The position numbers and the translations under genes were made by a program. A stretch of 64,000 bases of DNA from assembly GCF_020623625.1 (NCBI RefSeq), contig NC_060204.1:1342501-1406500 (forward strand), read 5' to 3'. Positions 19,307 through 30,430 of the stretch are shown here, piece after piece. Source of the stretch: Saccharomycodes ludwigii. Taxonomy: Eukaryota > Ascomycota > Saccharomycetes > Saccharomycodales > Saccharomycodaceae. Positions within the stretch are counted from its first letter, which is position 1. Every line of letters begins with the position of its first letter. Below the pieces are notes generated by a model. It was not told the DNA's origin and did not search any database. It was given only the letters and a program-made list of their open reading frames with translations.

Positions 19307-21967
19307 ATGAACTTTTTTGGATATAACCATAACAATAAAAGTGGCGAAGATCATGACAATGAAAATAGCAATACTGTCAACAACCAACAACAACAATTTA
19401 TTGGCTTTTATCCTGGTTTTACTTCTACTACAGCCACGCCAACAATTGCCCTAAGTAACAGTTCTTATGCTATGGGAACTACAGGTTTAAATAACGATTT
19501 GCATAATAATGGGAATGTTACTCTTCCTTTAATAGATGCTACTACTACACAAACAAATGAAAATGCTGAGCAACCAAACTTTAATTTAGCGGGTCTCAAT
19601 TCAGGTAATCAAAATATGGGCATTCGTGGTGAGTTTGATAATGCTCAGGCGTATATGAATCAGCTTGTTGAAAGTGCAGGTACTACTGGTACTACGGCCA
19701 ACTTTAGTAACAATAATTCTCAGCAAAACCCGGTAGCTACTGCTCGGAATGATATTGCTAATAGCAAACAAGCTATGCCAAGGGGTAAACTTAAGATTAA
19801 TATTCTAAAAGGTAGAAACATTGTTGTTAGGGCACAGTCTCAACCTTATGTTGTTTGTACATTTGAGAGTTCTGAGTTTATCTCTAATGGTCCTGAGTCT
19901 TTAAATCCTACTCCATTGAATAACTTTGCTAATAGTCATGGTAGTAATAACCAATATGGAAGAACTAAAAAGTTGAATAAGAGATCGATTTATACTAAAC
20001 AATCTTCCTCTCAATTGAACGATTTGATAAATTATAACAAAGATGATGATCCTAACGCTAGCAGTTATGCCAATCCAATTTGGCATCATGAGACTATATT
20101 TGACGTTGTTGGTTCTCATTCTGAATTAGATATTTCTATCTATGATTCTCTGCATGATGATATGTTTTTGGGCCAAGTTAGGCTATATCCTAAAGTACAA
20201 TCGCAAAAACATGCCGTTTACGAGAGTTGGTATCCACTAACAACCACAACAAAGAGTAATAGCACCACAAATCAATATACTCCTAAACAAGTCAGTGGCG
20301 AGATTAAGATTAGATGTGAGTATTTTTCTACAAATAAATCACATTATGGTCCACAGGATTTTGAAATTTTAAAACTATTGGGCAAGGGGACATTTGGCCA
20401 AGTATACCAAGTTCGCAAAAAGGATACCAAAAGAATATATGCCATGAAAGTTTTGTCCAAAAAAGTTATTGTAAAGAAAAACGAGATAGCACACACACTT
20501 GGGGAGAGAAATATTTTAGTGAGGACAGCTTCCAAGTCGTGTCCGTTTATTATTGGTTTAAAATTTTCCTTTCAGACACCGTCAGATTTATACTTGGTTA
20601 TTGATTTCATGAGCGGGGGTGAATTGTTTTGGCACTTACAGAAAGAAGGTAGGTTTCCGGAATACAGAGCCAAATTCTATATTGCTGAGTTGGTTTTAGC
20701 TTTAGAATACCTACATGATAATGACATTGTTTACAGAGATCTAAAGCCTGAAAATATTTTATTAGATGCCAATGGGAATATTGCCTTATGTGATTTTGGG
20801 TTGAGTAAAGCTGATTTAAAAGACCGTACAAATACCTTTTGTGGCACTACGGAGTACTTGGCGCCTGAATTATTGTTGGACGAAAGTGGGTACACCAAAA
20901 TGGTTGATTTTTGGTCATTGGGTGTGCTAATTTTCGAGATGTGTTGTGGCTGGTCTCCGTTTTTCGCTGAAAATAATCAGAAGATGTACCAAAAAATTGC
21001 GTTTGGTAAAGTTAAATTTCCTAGGGATGTTTTGTCACCGGAGGGTAGATCTTTTGTTAAAGGGCTTTTGAACAGAAATCCAAGACATAGATTGGGTGCT
21101 ATAGATGATGGCAGAGAGCTAAGGGCACATCCCTTTTTCAATGATATTGATTGGGAACAACTAAAAATGAAGAAAATAACACCACCCTTTAAACCACATT
21201 TAAGTTCTGAGTTGGACACGTGCAATTTTGATCCGCAATTCACTCAATCTTCTACATCCTTTATGAAGCAGCAACAGTTTACTGGTACTCACCTAAACAA
21301 TGGTGGAGATGCTGCTAATACTAATAGTGCAGGCACTAACACTGCCACTGATAATAATGTAGGTGGTACTAGTAACAATAACAACGGACATAATATGGAT
21401 GGTTCTGTCACTGCTGCTCAAAATGTTATTAATACGCCATTATCTTCTACAATGCAAGCACAATTTGCCGGATTTACCTTTGTGGATGAAAGTGCATTAG
21501 ATGAACAGTATAACCACGCTTATAGTAACCGTAAATTTCTACAGAATTCGTATTTTATGGAGCCTGGTTCTTTCATACCTGGGAATCCCAACTTGCCACC
21601 CGACGAGGATGTAATTGAAGAGGATGAGGACGAAGTTGGTGTCAGAAATAACGCGAGCGGTAAAAGTAGAAATAACAAACTTTCTGGTGGTAATGTGAAC
21701 CAGGGTCAGAGCAGTAACATCAACAATGATAATGGCTCTACTGCTACTACGGTTGGTGCTAATGCTAATAACTCTACTAACAATAATAATGGTATTGGTG
21801 CTAATAACAGTTCCAATACTAACCCAGATTCAACGAACAATGGTATAAATGAGAATGGCAATAGTAGTCGTCCAGTTCGCGATTTACTTTCTGATACTCA
21901 TACTGATTTTGATGGAGATGAACACATGGAAGATGATGATTTTGTTAATGGCCGTTTTGAAATATAA
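19307..21967 (+). CDS. SCH9: AGC kinase Sch9 (TORC1 effector, S6K/Akt-like)
   Basis: The ATG at 19307 gives 886 residues starting MNFFGYN, like S. cerevisiae Sch9 MMNFF. The open frame extends three codons upstream only through a TTG. Order: a Ser/Thr/Asn-rich N-terminus; a C2-like domain at about 160-340 (QPYVVCTFESSEFISNGPESL, PIWHHETIFDV); the kinase domain at about 350-620 with glycine loop GKGTFGQVYQV, catalytic YRDLKPEN, DFG and activation-loop TFCGTTEYLAPE (Thr510 is the PDK1-type site); and an AGC tail with hydrophobic motif FAGFTFVDES. The last residues FVNGRFEI match Sch9. An Asn/Ser/Thr-rich insert lies in the tail. Sch9 couples TORC1 to ribosome production, stress resistance and lifespan. 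It sits between HTM1 and SKN7 as in S. cerevisiae. Confidence 0.97.
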   Translation: MNFFGYNHNNKSGEDHDNENSNTVNNQQQQFIGFYPGFTSTTATPTIALSNSSYAMGTTGLNNDLHNNGNVTLPLIDATTTQTNENAEQPNFNLAGLNSGNQNMGIRGEFDNAQAYMNQLVESAGTTGTTANFSNNNSQQNPVATARNDIANSKQAMPRGKLKINILKGRNIVVRAQSQPYVVCTFESSEFISNGPESLNPTPLNNFANSHGSNNQYGRTKKLNKRSIYTKQSSSQLNDLINYNKDDDPNASSYANPIWHHETIFDVVGSHSELDISIYDSLHDDMFLGQVRLYPKVQSQKHAVYESWYPLTTTTKSNSTTNQYTPKQVSGEIKIRCEYFSTNKSHYGPQDFEILKLLGKGTFGQVYQVRKKDTKRIYAMKVLSKKVIVKKNEIAHTLGERNILVRTASKSCPFIIGLKFSFQTPSDLYLVIDFMSGGELFWHLQKEGRFPEYRAKFYIAELVLALEYLHDNDIVYRDLKPENILLDANGNIALCDFGLSKADLKDRTNTFCGTTEYLAPELLLDESGYTKMVDFWSLGVLIFEMCCGWSPFFAENNQKMYQKIAFGKVKFPRDVLSPEGRSFVKGLLNRNPRHRLGAIDDGRELRAHPFFNDIDWEQLKMKKITPPFKPHLSSELDTCNFDPQFTQSSTSFMKQQQFTGTHLNNGGDAANTNSAGTNTATDNNVGGTSNNNNGHNMDGSVTAAQNVINTPLSSTMQAQFAGFTFVDESALDEQYNHAYSNRKFLQNSYFMEPGSFIPGNPNLPPDEDVIEEDEDEVGVRNNASGKSRNNKLSGGNVNQGQSSNINNDNGSTATTVGANANNSTNNNNGIGANNSSNTNPDSTNNGINENGNSSRPVRDLLSDTHTDFDGDEHMEDDDFVNGRFEI

Positions 21968-22804
21968 GCATATAAAGAATAATTTATTTGAATTTTCTCT
22001 TTTTTTTTTGCCTATTCCTTTTCTTTTTTTTTTTTTTTTTTTAAGAAAAAAAGATTATCTCTATACCACTTTCTCTCTCTCTCTTTCTATATATATATAT
22101 ATATACTTTATACAATACGTATGTTGTGTTATTCATTTGTTCTTTTTTTTGTTCTTTTTTTTTTTTTTTTTTATTTTTTTAATGGGGTTTTAAAGTTGGC
22201 AATGGTTTTAACCTATGCAAAGCTGTATTACAAGATGGAAAAGTTTTTTAGATGACACGTAATGGGAATTTGGACTTTGAAAATAGATGAGTATTTCTTA
22301 TAAGTTATAGAATTATCACAATTTATATATGAAGTGTCGGACATGCTAATTTATATTCTGATTGCGGATATTCGGGATATGAGTAGGTTATATATATATA
22401 TCTATATATTTATTTAAATGAATTACGTAATTGAAACAATTAATGCCTCGTAACGCATTAATTTATTTTATTTATTTTTCTTTTTTTTTTTTTAGTATAA
22501 AAGTGGCAAGATATATTATTAAACTTGTTCTGTTCAATTACCTCGTACTATTTCTAAACTGATACTAATCGTGGGCGCTTGTCCATATAATCCTAAAAGA
22601 AAAAAAAAATATATATTAAAAAAAACTGTTTCTAATACAAGAAAAAATAAAATAAAGCCTCATTATATAATTCAACAATTGTTGGTATTCAACTTTACTC
22701 ATAATATCGCATATAAAGAGGGAAAGGGATTATATAACTAATTTGTACTCACCGCTAATTTGATCTTACAACTATCAACAACAAAACACATACAAAGTGA
22801 AAAA
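21968..22804. promoter_or_regulatory. SCH9-SKN7 spacer and SKN7 promoter
   Basis: 837 bp, tandem orientation. A TATA box TATAAAAG at 22496-22503 lies about 300 bp before the SKN7 ATG. T-rich and (AT)n tracts lie near the SCH9 3' end. No other gene is visible. Confidence 0.5.
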
Positions 22805-23316
22805 ATGGCTAGCAACAAGAAACTTCAACAACAGGGTGTGATTGAAGATCTAAATAATATCAATAATAATGCACATCGTAATATCCACACTAATCCAATT
22901 GAAATAACAACACACCAACCATCGTCTTCACTGGAACCAAATATCGGCTGCAATAATAAAAAAGAACAGGTTCATAAAAAGCCGGGGAGAGCCTCGTCTA
23001 ATGATTTTGTTCGAAAATTATTCAATATATTGGAAAATGAGGACTGTAAAGATATAATACAGTGGACGGAAAGTGGAGAAAGCTTTGTTATATTGAATAC
23101 AAATGATTTCACCACTTATTTATTACCCAACCATTTTAAACACTCGAACTTTTCTAGTTTTGTCCGGCAATTAAACAAATACGATTTCCATAAAGTGAAG
23201 AAAACCAATGAAGAGAAACAAAATTGTAAATATGGTCTTCAGAGTTGGGAGTTTTATCATCCTAATTTTAAGATTCATGATAAAGAATCATTACAATTTA
23301 TTAGAAGAAAAATAAC

Positions 23317-23383
<67 letters not shown>

Positions 23384-25162
23384 TTGAACAATGTTACCTC
23401 TACAATGAATATCAAACCAAAGGACAACAACTATAATAATGGTTACAATTTATCGGACAACAATAATTTTGTTACTGCCAACACAATAGCGGCGGTTTCC
23501 AATAATAACATAAACCAAGAATCTTTGGCTGAACTTTCAAAAAATATTTCAAATTGTGTTACCAAGACAAGATTCGTTCAGTTGAAAAAAAAAAATGAAG
23601 AATTGGAGAAATCCGTTGGTACTTTGAAAATTGAGAACAATTATTTGAAATTAGAGTTCCAGAAATTGAATTCAAGATATAACACCATGCTACAATCCTT
23701 AATATCAATGCAAATGGTACAACAATCATTTGCTTTGGGATTGAACAACATACAAAGCACTTTGTTAAAAAACGGTATAAAAATAGAACATAATATGGAC
23801 CAACAACATATAAAACTCAAGCCTGAACAAGCAATAAATAGTTCCTCTGAAAGAACATCTCCATCACTTAACACTAATATACCCCCTATTAACTCTCCTT
23901 ATACCCAAGGGTTTGTTAATGAAAACAACGGTAACAATAATACTAACGGCACAGGTCTTCCTATGTTGCTGAATATTTATAATGGTCCATCTTCTGTTTC
24001 TAAAAACGATATCAATAGAAATGAAGCAATATTTAATTATTCTCCCTCCGAAAATTTTGTAAACGCCCATAATTTGGTCACTAATAATCATACCGGGACT
24101 TACAATAATGGCGCCAATCGTTTAGACAACAAAGCCTCGGCACCAACCAACAATAATAATAGTAATAATATTTTGAAGCCCGGATTCCATGTTTTATTAG
24201 TGGAAGATGATAGCATCTGCATCCAACTGTGTTCTAAATTTTTAAAAAAATATGGCTGTACTGTGGAAATAGCTACAGATGGGTTGTCTGCCATCACTAC
24301 TTTAGAGAAGAACAGGTACGATTTGGTTTTGATGGATATTGTCATGCCAAATTTGGATGGTGCTACTGCTACTTCAATCATTAGGAGCTTTGATAATGAA
24401 ACACCAATTATTGCCATGACTGGAAATATAGATGATCATGATTTGGTAACTTATTTACAAAATGGTATGACAGATATTTTAGCTAAGCCCTTTACTAAAA
24501 ATGATTTGCATTCCATGCTAATTAGGTATTTAAGGAATAGAGTTCCCATTTCATCATCAGTAAACAAAAGTGCTACCAATAGTGGTATTGAAGGACATTT
24601 AAATACAAAAGGATTAAGTCAGACTAGTACCGTAAACACTACTCCACTCACCGATATCAATAACAATAATAATAACAATAATAATAACAATAATAGTAAT
24701 ACACCCGGTAGTAGTATTCATGAACAGCAGTTGCCTAATGCGTCAGTTCCCCATCTAAGCAGTAACTATCGAGTTTCTACAATATCCACCGTTTCGCCCC
24801 ACTCTGTTGCCACTGTTGGTTCAACGCTTTCTGTCGAAGCAGCTTTACCACCCGAACAACCTAATTTGTCCAAGGCTGGCAATACCTCTGCAACACTTGC
24901 ATCTTCCGGTGTTCCTATAAATACTTCTGTGATAGATACATCAAATGCAAATATAGGAAATCCTATGAATTGTAATAACAACCTCATTTCTATTTCTGAG
25001 AATGCTACTATTGTAGGTACAGTTGCTGCTGAAAATAGTTTACATAAAAGTAAAGACACTATTAATAATCGAGACAGTAATAATAATGATGATGAAGGTA
25101 ATAAACATCATCATAATTCCGAAAGTTTTTTCGAACCACCTTCAAAAAAGCAACATGTATAA
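22805..25162 (+). CDS. SKN7: Skn7 stress-response transcription factor (HSF DNA-binding domain plus response-regulator receiver)
   Basis: The first ATG, in AAAAATGGCT at 22805, gives 785 residues; the longer open frame begins at TTG and is not used. Order: an HSF-type DNA-binding domain at about 60-160 (FVRKLFNILE, LPNHFKHSNFSSFVRQLNKYDFHKV); a run of 22 Asn encoded by pure AAT repeats (23318-23383); a coiled coil at about 255-310; and a receiver domain at about 460-580 (HVLLVEDDS, LMDIVMPNLDG, AMTGN, AKPF). Asp511 in LMDIVMP is the expected phospho-acceptor in the Sln1-Ypd1 phosphorelay. Skn7 acts with Yap1 in oxidative stress and in wall and osmotic responses. In S. cerevisiae the ohnolog is HMS2. 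The C-terminal Asn/Ser-rich tail is disordered. Confidence 0.97.
23318..23383 (+). repeat. (AAT)22 trinucleotide repeat coding poly-Asn in SKN7
   Basis: A pure AAT microsatellite of 66 bp in the linker between the HSF domain and the coiled coil. Because every codon is the same, its length is likely to be polymorphic. A second, interrupted AAT/AAC run is near 24658-24699. Confidence 0.95.
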
Positions 25163-25225
25163 AAGAATAAGAGAGATCCCCCTCCCCTTTTATTTTAGTC
25201 ATCTATAAGAATTATATATATATAT

Positions 25226-25260
<35 letters not shown>

Positions 25261-25413
25261 CTTCTTCTTCTTACAAATAAAATATACATTAATATTTGAT
25301 ATTTAAACACTTTTTTCTTTTATAATCTACAAAACTTATAAACAAAAAAAATAAAAAAACAAAAAATGGAAAATTATAAAACAAAAAAAAAAACTATATT
25401 TTTTTCAAATACA

Positions 25414-28400
25414 CTAGTATCTCTCACTGTAAACCACAACTTTATTATCAAATCTAATTGCTGCATTCTTAATACGGTAAGCTTCAAATTCGTCGCTAAA
25501 TTCCAAATCAATTTTCTTACCAGTTCTTAAAACTTTATGCACATCTGGAATATCAGTCCTAATAACTGGTTTCTTCTTACCATGTTTATTTTTAGTTTCA
25601 GGTTGCTTTTGTTCATTGGTAGTAATTTTCCTTACCAGTAAACTCGAACCCTTCTTATTCTTTTCGGCATGCTTGGATTTTCTATACACCAACTCTTTAA
25701 CACATCTGGTACATTCACAGTCGAACCCATAGTTAACTCTTAATTCTCTTTTTCTCAGGTGCACGTTATGTAGAGGGTTAACCAACGACACAGTCAACTC
25801 ATCCCCTGCTTTAATGTTTTTTCTGGCATACACCTTTAAACCAAATTCGGGTTTAGTTTTGTTAAGTGAATTATTACGAACATTTTTATTTTTCACGTTA
25901 GTGGAAGGTTTACAGTTCAAAGCGGTATTTCTGTCAGTAGTACGTTCATTATTTATATAATCCTTATGCTTTTCTTTTCTGAGCTTCTCCCTTTTAGCAT
26001 TTTCTTCCGCCAATTGAACCATGGACTTTCCAGCACTATTATAAGGCTCGGTCTCAAAGTCAGAATACTCCTCCTCGGCATATTCCTCATCAGACGCCGG
26101 ATTAATTTTTTGATTCCTTTTCGTAATTTCAGGACCAATACTCTTGCTTCTACCCAAAGTTCTCACTTTGCTACCGTTTTTTTTCTTTGAAGACTTTTGA
26201 ACCTCCTCGTGCATCTGTCTCTCGGCAGAATCATACGAGTTGACCTGTCTAAGAGGCACCTGTGAATTATTCTCTTGGAAATTACCATTCTGTACATAAC
26301 CATTGTTATCATTTTGTTCAGGATATGGATATTGTCCTTGCCCCATGTATTGCTGTTGTTGTGGATCTACATACCCATTTTGTTGGTAGTATTGGCCCTG
26401 GCCTTGACCTTGGAAATCTCCTACAGTTTGAATATCAGGTCTGCTATTAATACCATAGCCATTCGGATTGGGACTCCCAAAGCCATTAGGGCTTTGACCA
26501 TCGTTAAAGTTACCATTAGGGTACATCATTTGTTGATTACCTCTGAAATCACCCGCATTGTTCATTTCATTGAAACCATTTTGTTGCATAGAGGGCAATT
26601 CTCTAAAATCGTTAAAGCTATGTTGTTGCTGTAATTGATGGGGACCAGATGGTGGAACGGGACCGAAACGATCATCCCTTTGGAAACCTTCATCGCTGGA
26701 GCTACGGAAATCAGAAATAGACTTCATTTGTGGTGGAGAAGCATGTCTCAATTGGTGATGCTCCATTTCCTGATCAAGTGAAGGTGGTGCTTCAGTGGTG
26801 GCATAATCATTTGTGATACTAACACTGTTGTTCTTAGTAGCTGGCTGTTCACTAGGATCCAAGTTTTTATGAGAGTGCGTCCGATGACGGTGATGACGAC
26901 GACTGGAACTGCTACGATGTTTTCTGTGTTTGTGCTTTCTACGCTTCTTCTTACGCAATATTTTTTCCATTTCTTCATTGGTATGAGCTTTGTCATCATC
27001 AACTTTTTTAGCATGGCTCTTCTTCTTTTTTTTCAATTTTAACTTCTCAGGGATCGAAGGACCTTGAGAGGTGTACCCGTCCTCGTCTTCATTGGCCAAA
27101 AAAGCGATAAAATTATCGGTTGTGATGGCCAACCCTTCAACAGGCTCACTAAGGCTGCTATCTGACGAGGAATCACCGCTACTGTCTGATGACGAAGATG
27201 ATGATTCACTGCTGGATTCTTCCTCTTCTTCACTACTATCAGTTATAAAACCCTCTGTATAAACACCAAACTTATAATGCTTGTGAACTTCATATTTTTC
27301 ATCTATCCAATCTGGGGTAAGAGATTCCTCCTTTTCTGTCGTGTAAGATTGATCGCTGTTGCTTTCTGAACTATTGTCGTAAGGCACACCATCAACATTT
27401 ACAAGCTTATTAGTTAAACGCCCTTTATCAATTGATTCATCTTCTTCAATTATGTCAAGTAAAGACGAATTTTCACTTCTATCCCCTCTGGTGCTTTTTT
27501 CTAACAATTGTTCAAAATCAGTATCTGTGTCAATATCGGTGTATAAATAACTGCTATCAGTAAACCCCAAATCAGAAATATTAGGGTTATTTTTCAAGAT
27601 TTCAGTCTTTAAAATTTCTTCTTCAATATCACTATCGTCAAAATCTTCGTATAAATGGTCCTCATTGTTATCAATTTTAACAATCCGAGTATTTGGTTCA
27701 CAATCGTGGTTTAAAAAGGAATACAAAGGATATAGCTGACCATCATAATTATTAATATTAAAAGTACCTACCAATTCCATATACTGGGCAAATTGCATAT
27801 TAATACCTGGGAAACATTTGTACATATGACGGAACCCACTTTCGTAAATCATATTCAATTCCACTTCTGTACCATTTTCGGGTAACAATTCCTTTTTATC
27901 GAACGCGCCGTTTGGACCTACAGAATCCATGGCTCTGACCCTAGTTCTTTGGTCTATAACTGGAAACTTCTGGTAAAGGATATCAAATGTTTTGAATCTG
28001 GCAATCAAGCAACCAATAACGTAACCACCAACCCAACAATGAACAATACAAAAATCCTCAAACTCTATCCAAGCTTTACCATCAATTGAAAAATGCGTTG
28101 GAGAGTTATACCTTTGCTGCACCTTATCTTTGTTGAAAGCAACAGCAGCCATAGGAAGATGTTTCATAGCAGGATGTGTGACTTGTTTATGAAAGGCATA
28201 ACCCATTTTGAAACATTGCGGACTACACCAGATATTGTCACACTCGGAACAATCTAAACCGTGAACCATAGTATAGTGGGTAGATTGATTGACGGTAGAA
28301 TTACCACAAGTGCTACAAGCGTATCCTAACCGCATGACTGTTAATTTATCCAAGGGTGGAACAAATAATATGGGATCTGGAACATCGTAAAACACCAAGT

Positions 28401-29295
28401 CATTCTTCTTGATGTCTCTGGTGGCAACTATTTTCAAAGGTTTTTGTTTTCTATTGGTATTGGTGTTTGAGTCCCTAGAATTAAAGTTGGGATCAACAAC
28501 TATTTGGAATGGGTCAGAATACAACTTGTTTTCTGGATTGGCTTGGTTTTCCTTCGATAAATCAGGCTCTTGGTATTGTTTAGCGACTCTTATTTGGTTA
28601 GAATAATAAAAGCATTTTTTAGAGTATATAATATTGTGTGTGATCAATAATTTTTCAAACTTGTTAAAGGGTAAAGTCTTGGAATTATTACGAGACCCAT
28701 GTTTTCTAGAATCGATGGGCAGGGGCAGAGCAAAGGGGGATATCGATGGATTGGAGATAGGAGAGACAGGAGAGATTGGAGAGATGGGGGAAATAGGGGT
28801 AATTGGAGGAATTGGAGAGCCTAAACCACCGCTACTACTACGACTGCCATACGTATTATTTGATCTTGAAAAAGGATTAACGTTCTTGGAATTGAAATTG
28901 GGATCGTTTTTCTCAAGATATATTTGATACAGTTCTTCAGCAGAATAATCTTGACATTCTGGAATTTCTTGGAAATACGATAAAACTTCTTCGACCAACT
29001 TCGACTCAGCGGACGGCAGTGCCTTTTTAGCATCAACTAGCAGAGTTTTTTTGGGCTTTCTTTTCTTTTTATCATCATCACTGGAGTCTTCACTTGAATC
29101 ATCACTTGAATCATCGCTGGAGTTGCTACCACGACTTGATTTTCTACTAAGAGAAAGTCCAATTTTCTTACTTTTAGCCCTTGTTTTGGCTAATTTCGGA
29201 TCCACCTTGACAGTCATTAACTTTTCCTTCTTCTTCACATTTTTTATATCATTTAAGACAACGGTTTCAACAATAGTTCTGTCTTTCTTGCCCAT
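25414..29295 (-). CDS. SET5: Set5-type MYND-SET methyltransferase with a very large internal insertion
   Basis: A 1,293-residue protein against 526 for S. cerevisiae Set5 (YHR207C), which has the same neighbour SKN7. Set5 methylates histone H4 (K5, K8, K12). The conserved parts are split. The first SET segment and MYND-like zinc finger lie at about 270-380 (PPLDKLTVMRLGYACSTCGN, LDCSECDNIWCSPQC). The second, with VGTFNINNYDGQLY and the cofactor-binding FLNHDCEPN, ends near residue 540. The last resumes at about 1148 (GLKVYARKNIKAGDELTVSLVNPLH, YGFDCECTRC post-SET). Between them about 600 residues are predicted disordered: acidic/Ser runs, a Lys/Arg/His block, then a Gln/Asn/Gly/Tyr-rich prion-like stretch. 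The N-terminus also has Asp/Ser runs and PIS-P repeats. No splice signals are needed: the frame is open throughout. Confidence 0.9.
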   Translation of the reverse strand: MGKKDRTIVETVVLNDIKNVKKKEKLMTVKVDPKLAKTRAKSKKIGLSLSRKSSRGSNSSDDSSDDSSEDSSDDDKKKRKPKKTLLVDAKKALPSAESKLVEEVLSYFQEIPECQDYSAEELYQIYLEKNDPNFNSKNVNPFSRSNNTYGSRSSSGGLGSPIPPITPISPISPISPVSPISNPSISPFALPLPIDSRKHGSRNNSKTLPFNKFEKLLITHNIIYSKKCFYYSNQIRVAKQYQEPDLSKENQANPENKLYSDPFQIVVDPNFNSRDSNTNTNRKQKPLKIVATRDIKKNDLVFYDVPDPILFVPPLDKLTVMRLGYACSTCGNSTVNQSTHYTMVHGLDCSECDNIWCSPQCFKMGYAFHKQVTHPAMKHLPMAAVAFNKDKVQQRYNSPTHFSIDGKAWIEFEDFCIVHCWVGGYVIGCLIARFKTFDILYQKFPVIDQRTRVRAMDSVGPNGAFDKKELLPENGTEVELNMIYESGFRHMYKCFPGINMQFAQYMELVGTFNINNYDGQLYPLYSFLNHDCEPNTRIVKIDNNEDHLYEDFDDSDIEEEILKTEILKNNPNISDLGFTDSSYLYTDIDTDTDFEQLLEKSTRGDRSENSSLLDIIEEDESIDKGRLTNKLVNVDGVPYDNSSESNSDQSYTTEKEESLTPDWIDEKYEVHKHYKFGVYTEGFITDSSEEEEESSSESSSSSSDSSGDSSSDSSLSEPVEGLAITTDNFIAFLANEDEDGYTSQGPSIPEKLKLKKKKKSHAKKVDDDKAHTNEEMEKILRKKKRRKHKHRKHRSSSSRRHHRHRTHSHKNLDPSEQPATKNNSVSITNDYATTEAPPSLDQEMEHHQLRHASPPQMKSISDFRSSSDEGFQRDDRFGPVPPSGPHQLQQQHSFNDFRELPSMQQNGFNEMNNAGDFRGNQQMMYPNGNFNDGQSPNGFGSPNPNGYGINSRPDIQTVGDFQGQGQGQYYQQNGYVDPQQQQYMGQGQYPYPEQNDNNGYVQNGNFQENNSQVPLRQVNSYDSAERQMHEEVQKSSKKKNGSKVRTLGRSKSIGPEITKRNQKINPASDEEYAEEEYSDFETEPYNSAGKSMVQLAEENAKREKLRKEKHKDYINNERTTDRNTALNCKPSTNVKNKNVRNNSLNKTKPEFGLKVYARKNIKAGDELTVSLVNPLHNVHLRKRELRVNYGFDCECTRCVKELVYRKSKHAEKNKKGSSLLVRKITTNEQKQPETKNKHGKKKPVIRTDIPDVHKVLRTGKKIDLEFSDEFEAYRIKNAAIRFDNKVVVYSERY

Positions 29296-30430
29296 TCTGG
29301 ATTCTGTGATTTTATACTATCTGTGAAAATTGTTTTTCTTTTTTTCTTTTTTTTTTTTTTTTTTATATATTTATGACACTGAAGAAAAAACTTACAGTAA
29401 AACAGAAACTTTTAGTACAAAAGTTTTATTTGATTTTATCTTTTTTTTTTTTTTTTTTTTTTTTTTTCTTTCTTTCTTTCTGTTATTAGGAAGCAACAGG
29501 GATTGGTAATAAAGAAACAGCAATAGCTAAAATTTTCCTTCTCTTTTTTTCACCACGATTAGGAAAAAGAAAACAGCTAATAAGGGTAATAACTCGTTTT
29601 GATTCAATAAGCTGTTGAAAGCAAGAGAAGAAAAAAATAAAGAATTAAGGTAGGAGAGAGACAAAAAAAAAATTGCAAAGGAGAAAAGTAAGTGATTGAA
29701 AGTAATTTGAGCTTTAAGAAATCATAGTTTATATATAAGATCTAAGGAACCGGGAAAAAGAGAAAGAAAAAGCCATAGAGAACGTAAGATCACATATATA
29801 TTATAAACTATAAACAAATCGAAAAGGTTTGTTGTCGTTGACTGTCAATATCACAGATTTATGATTTGGTAATTTGTTGGCGGGTGTTTTTTTATTTACT
29901 TAATTATTTATTCTTTTTTTTTTTTTTTTTTTTTTTTTTTTATCTAAATTTTCTATGCGTTATTTTTTGATTTGCCACCGTCAACTTTTTATTAAACGAA
30001 CTTTTCGTTATGTATTAAAAAAAAAAAAAAAAAAAAAAAACATTTACTAAGAGATACCGCAGATGACCTGCATACACAGAAAGTACTGTACAAGTTGAAT
30101 AAACGAAAACGAAAACAAAACAAAATAAAAATAAAAAAAGGGGGGTGGGAAGGCGAAATGAGAAGGACAAACGACGTGTACTTCAAATCCCTCTTTTTAT
30201 TTTCATTGGTTTTAAACCACACAGAGAGAGACATTTGTTTATCTTTTAAATTGAAAATTATTATTCGAATATTATCTTCATTTCGGACATCTGAATAAAG
30301 ATTCGGATACTTTACTGAATCGTTATAACATACAAGCTAAAAATAAAACTCTTGTATAATTTTGGTATCCTTATAAAAACAATTTTCAACTCTTGCCAAC
30401 AACAAAGCAAACACATTATTAATATTCGAT
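29296..30430. other. Divergent spacer SET5 / FMP10
   Basis: 1,135 bp with long T- and A-tracts (29441-29467, 29913-29941, 30017-30040) and purine-rich stretches. The short frames in it have no support from composition. No RNA gene is recognised. Confidence 0.45.

Noticed and set aside
25850-27670. The SET5 insertion as an unspliced intron
   Set aside because: The segment is open throughout in frame for about 600 codons with structured low-complexity composition, and no donor-branch-acceptor set is needed to explain it.
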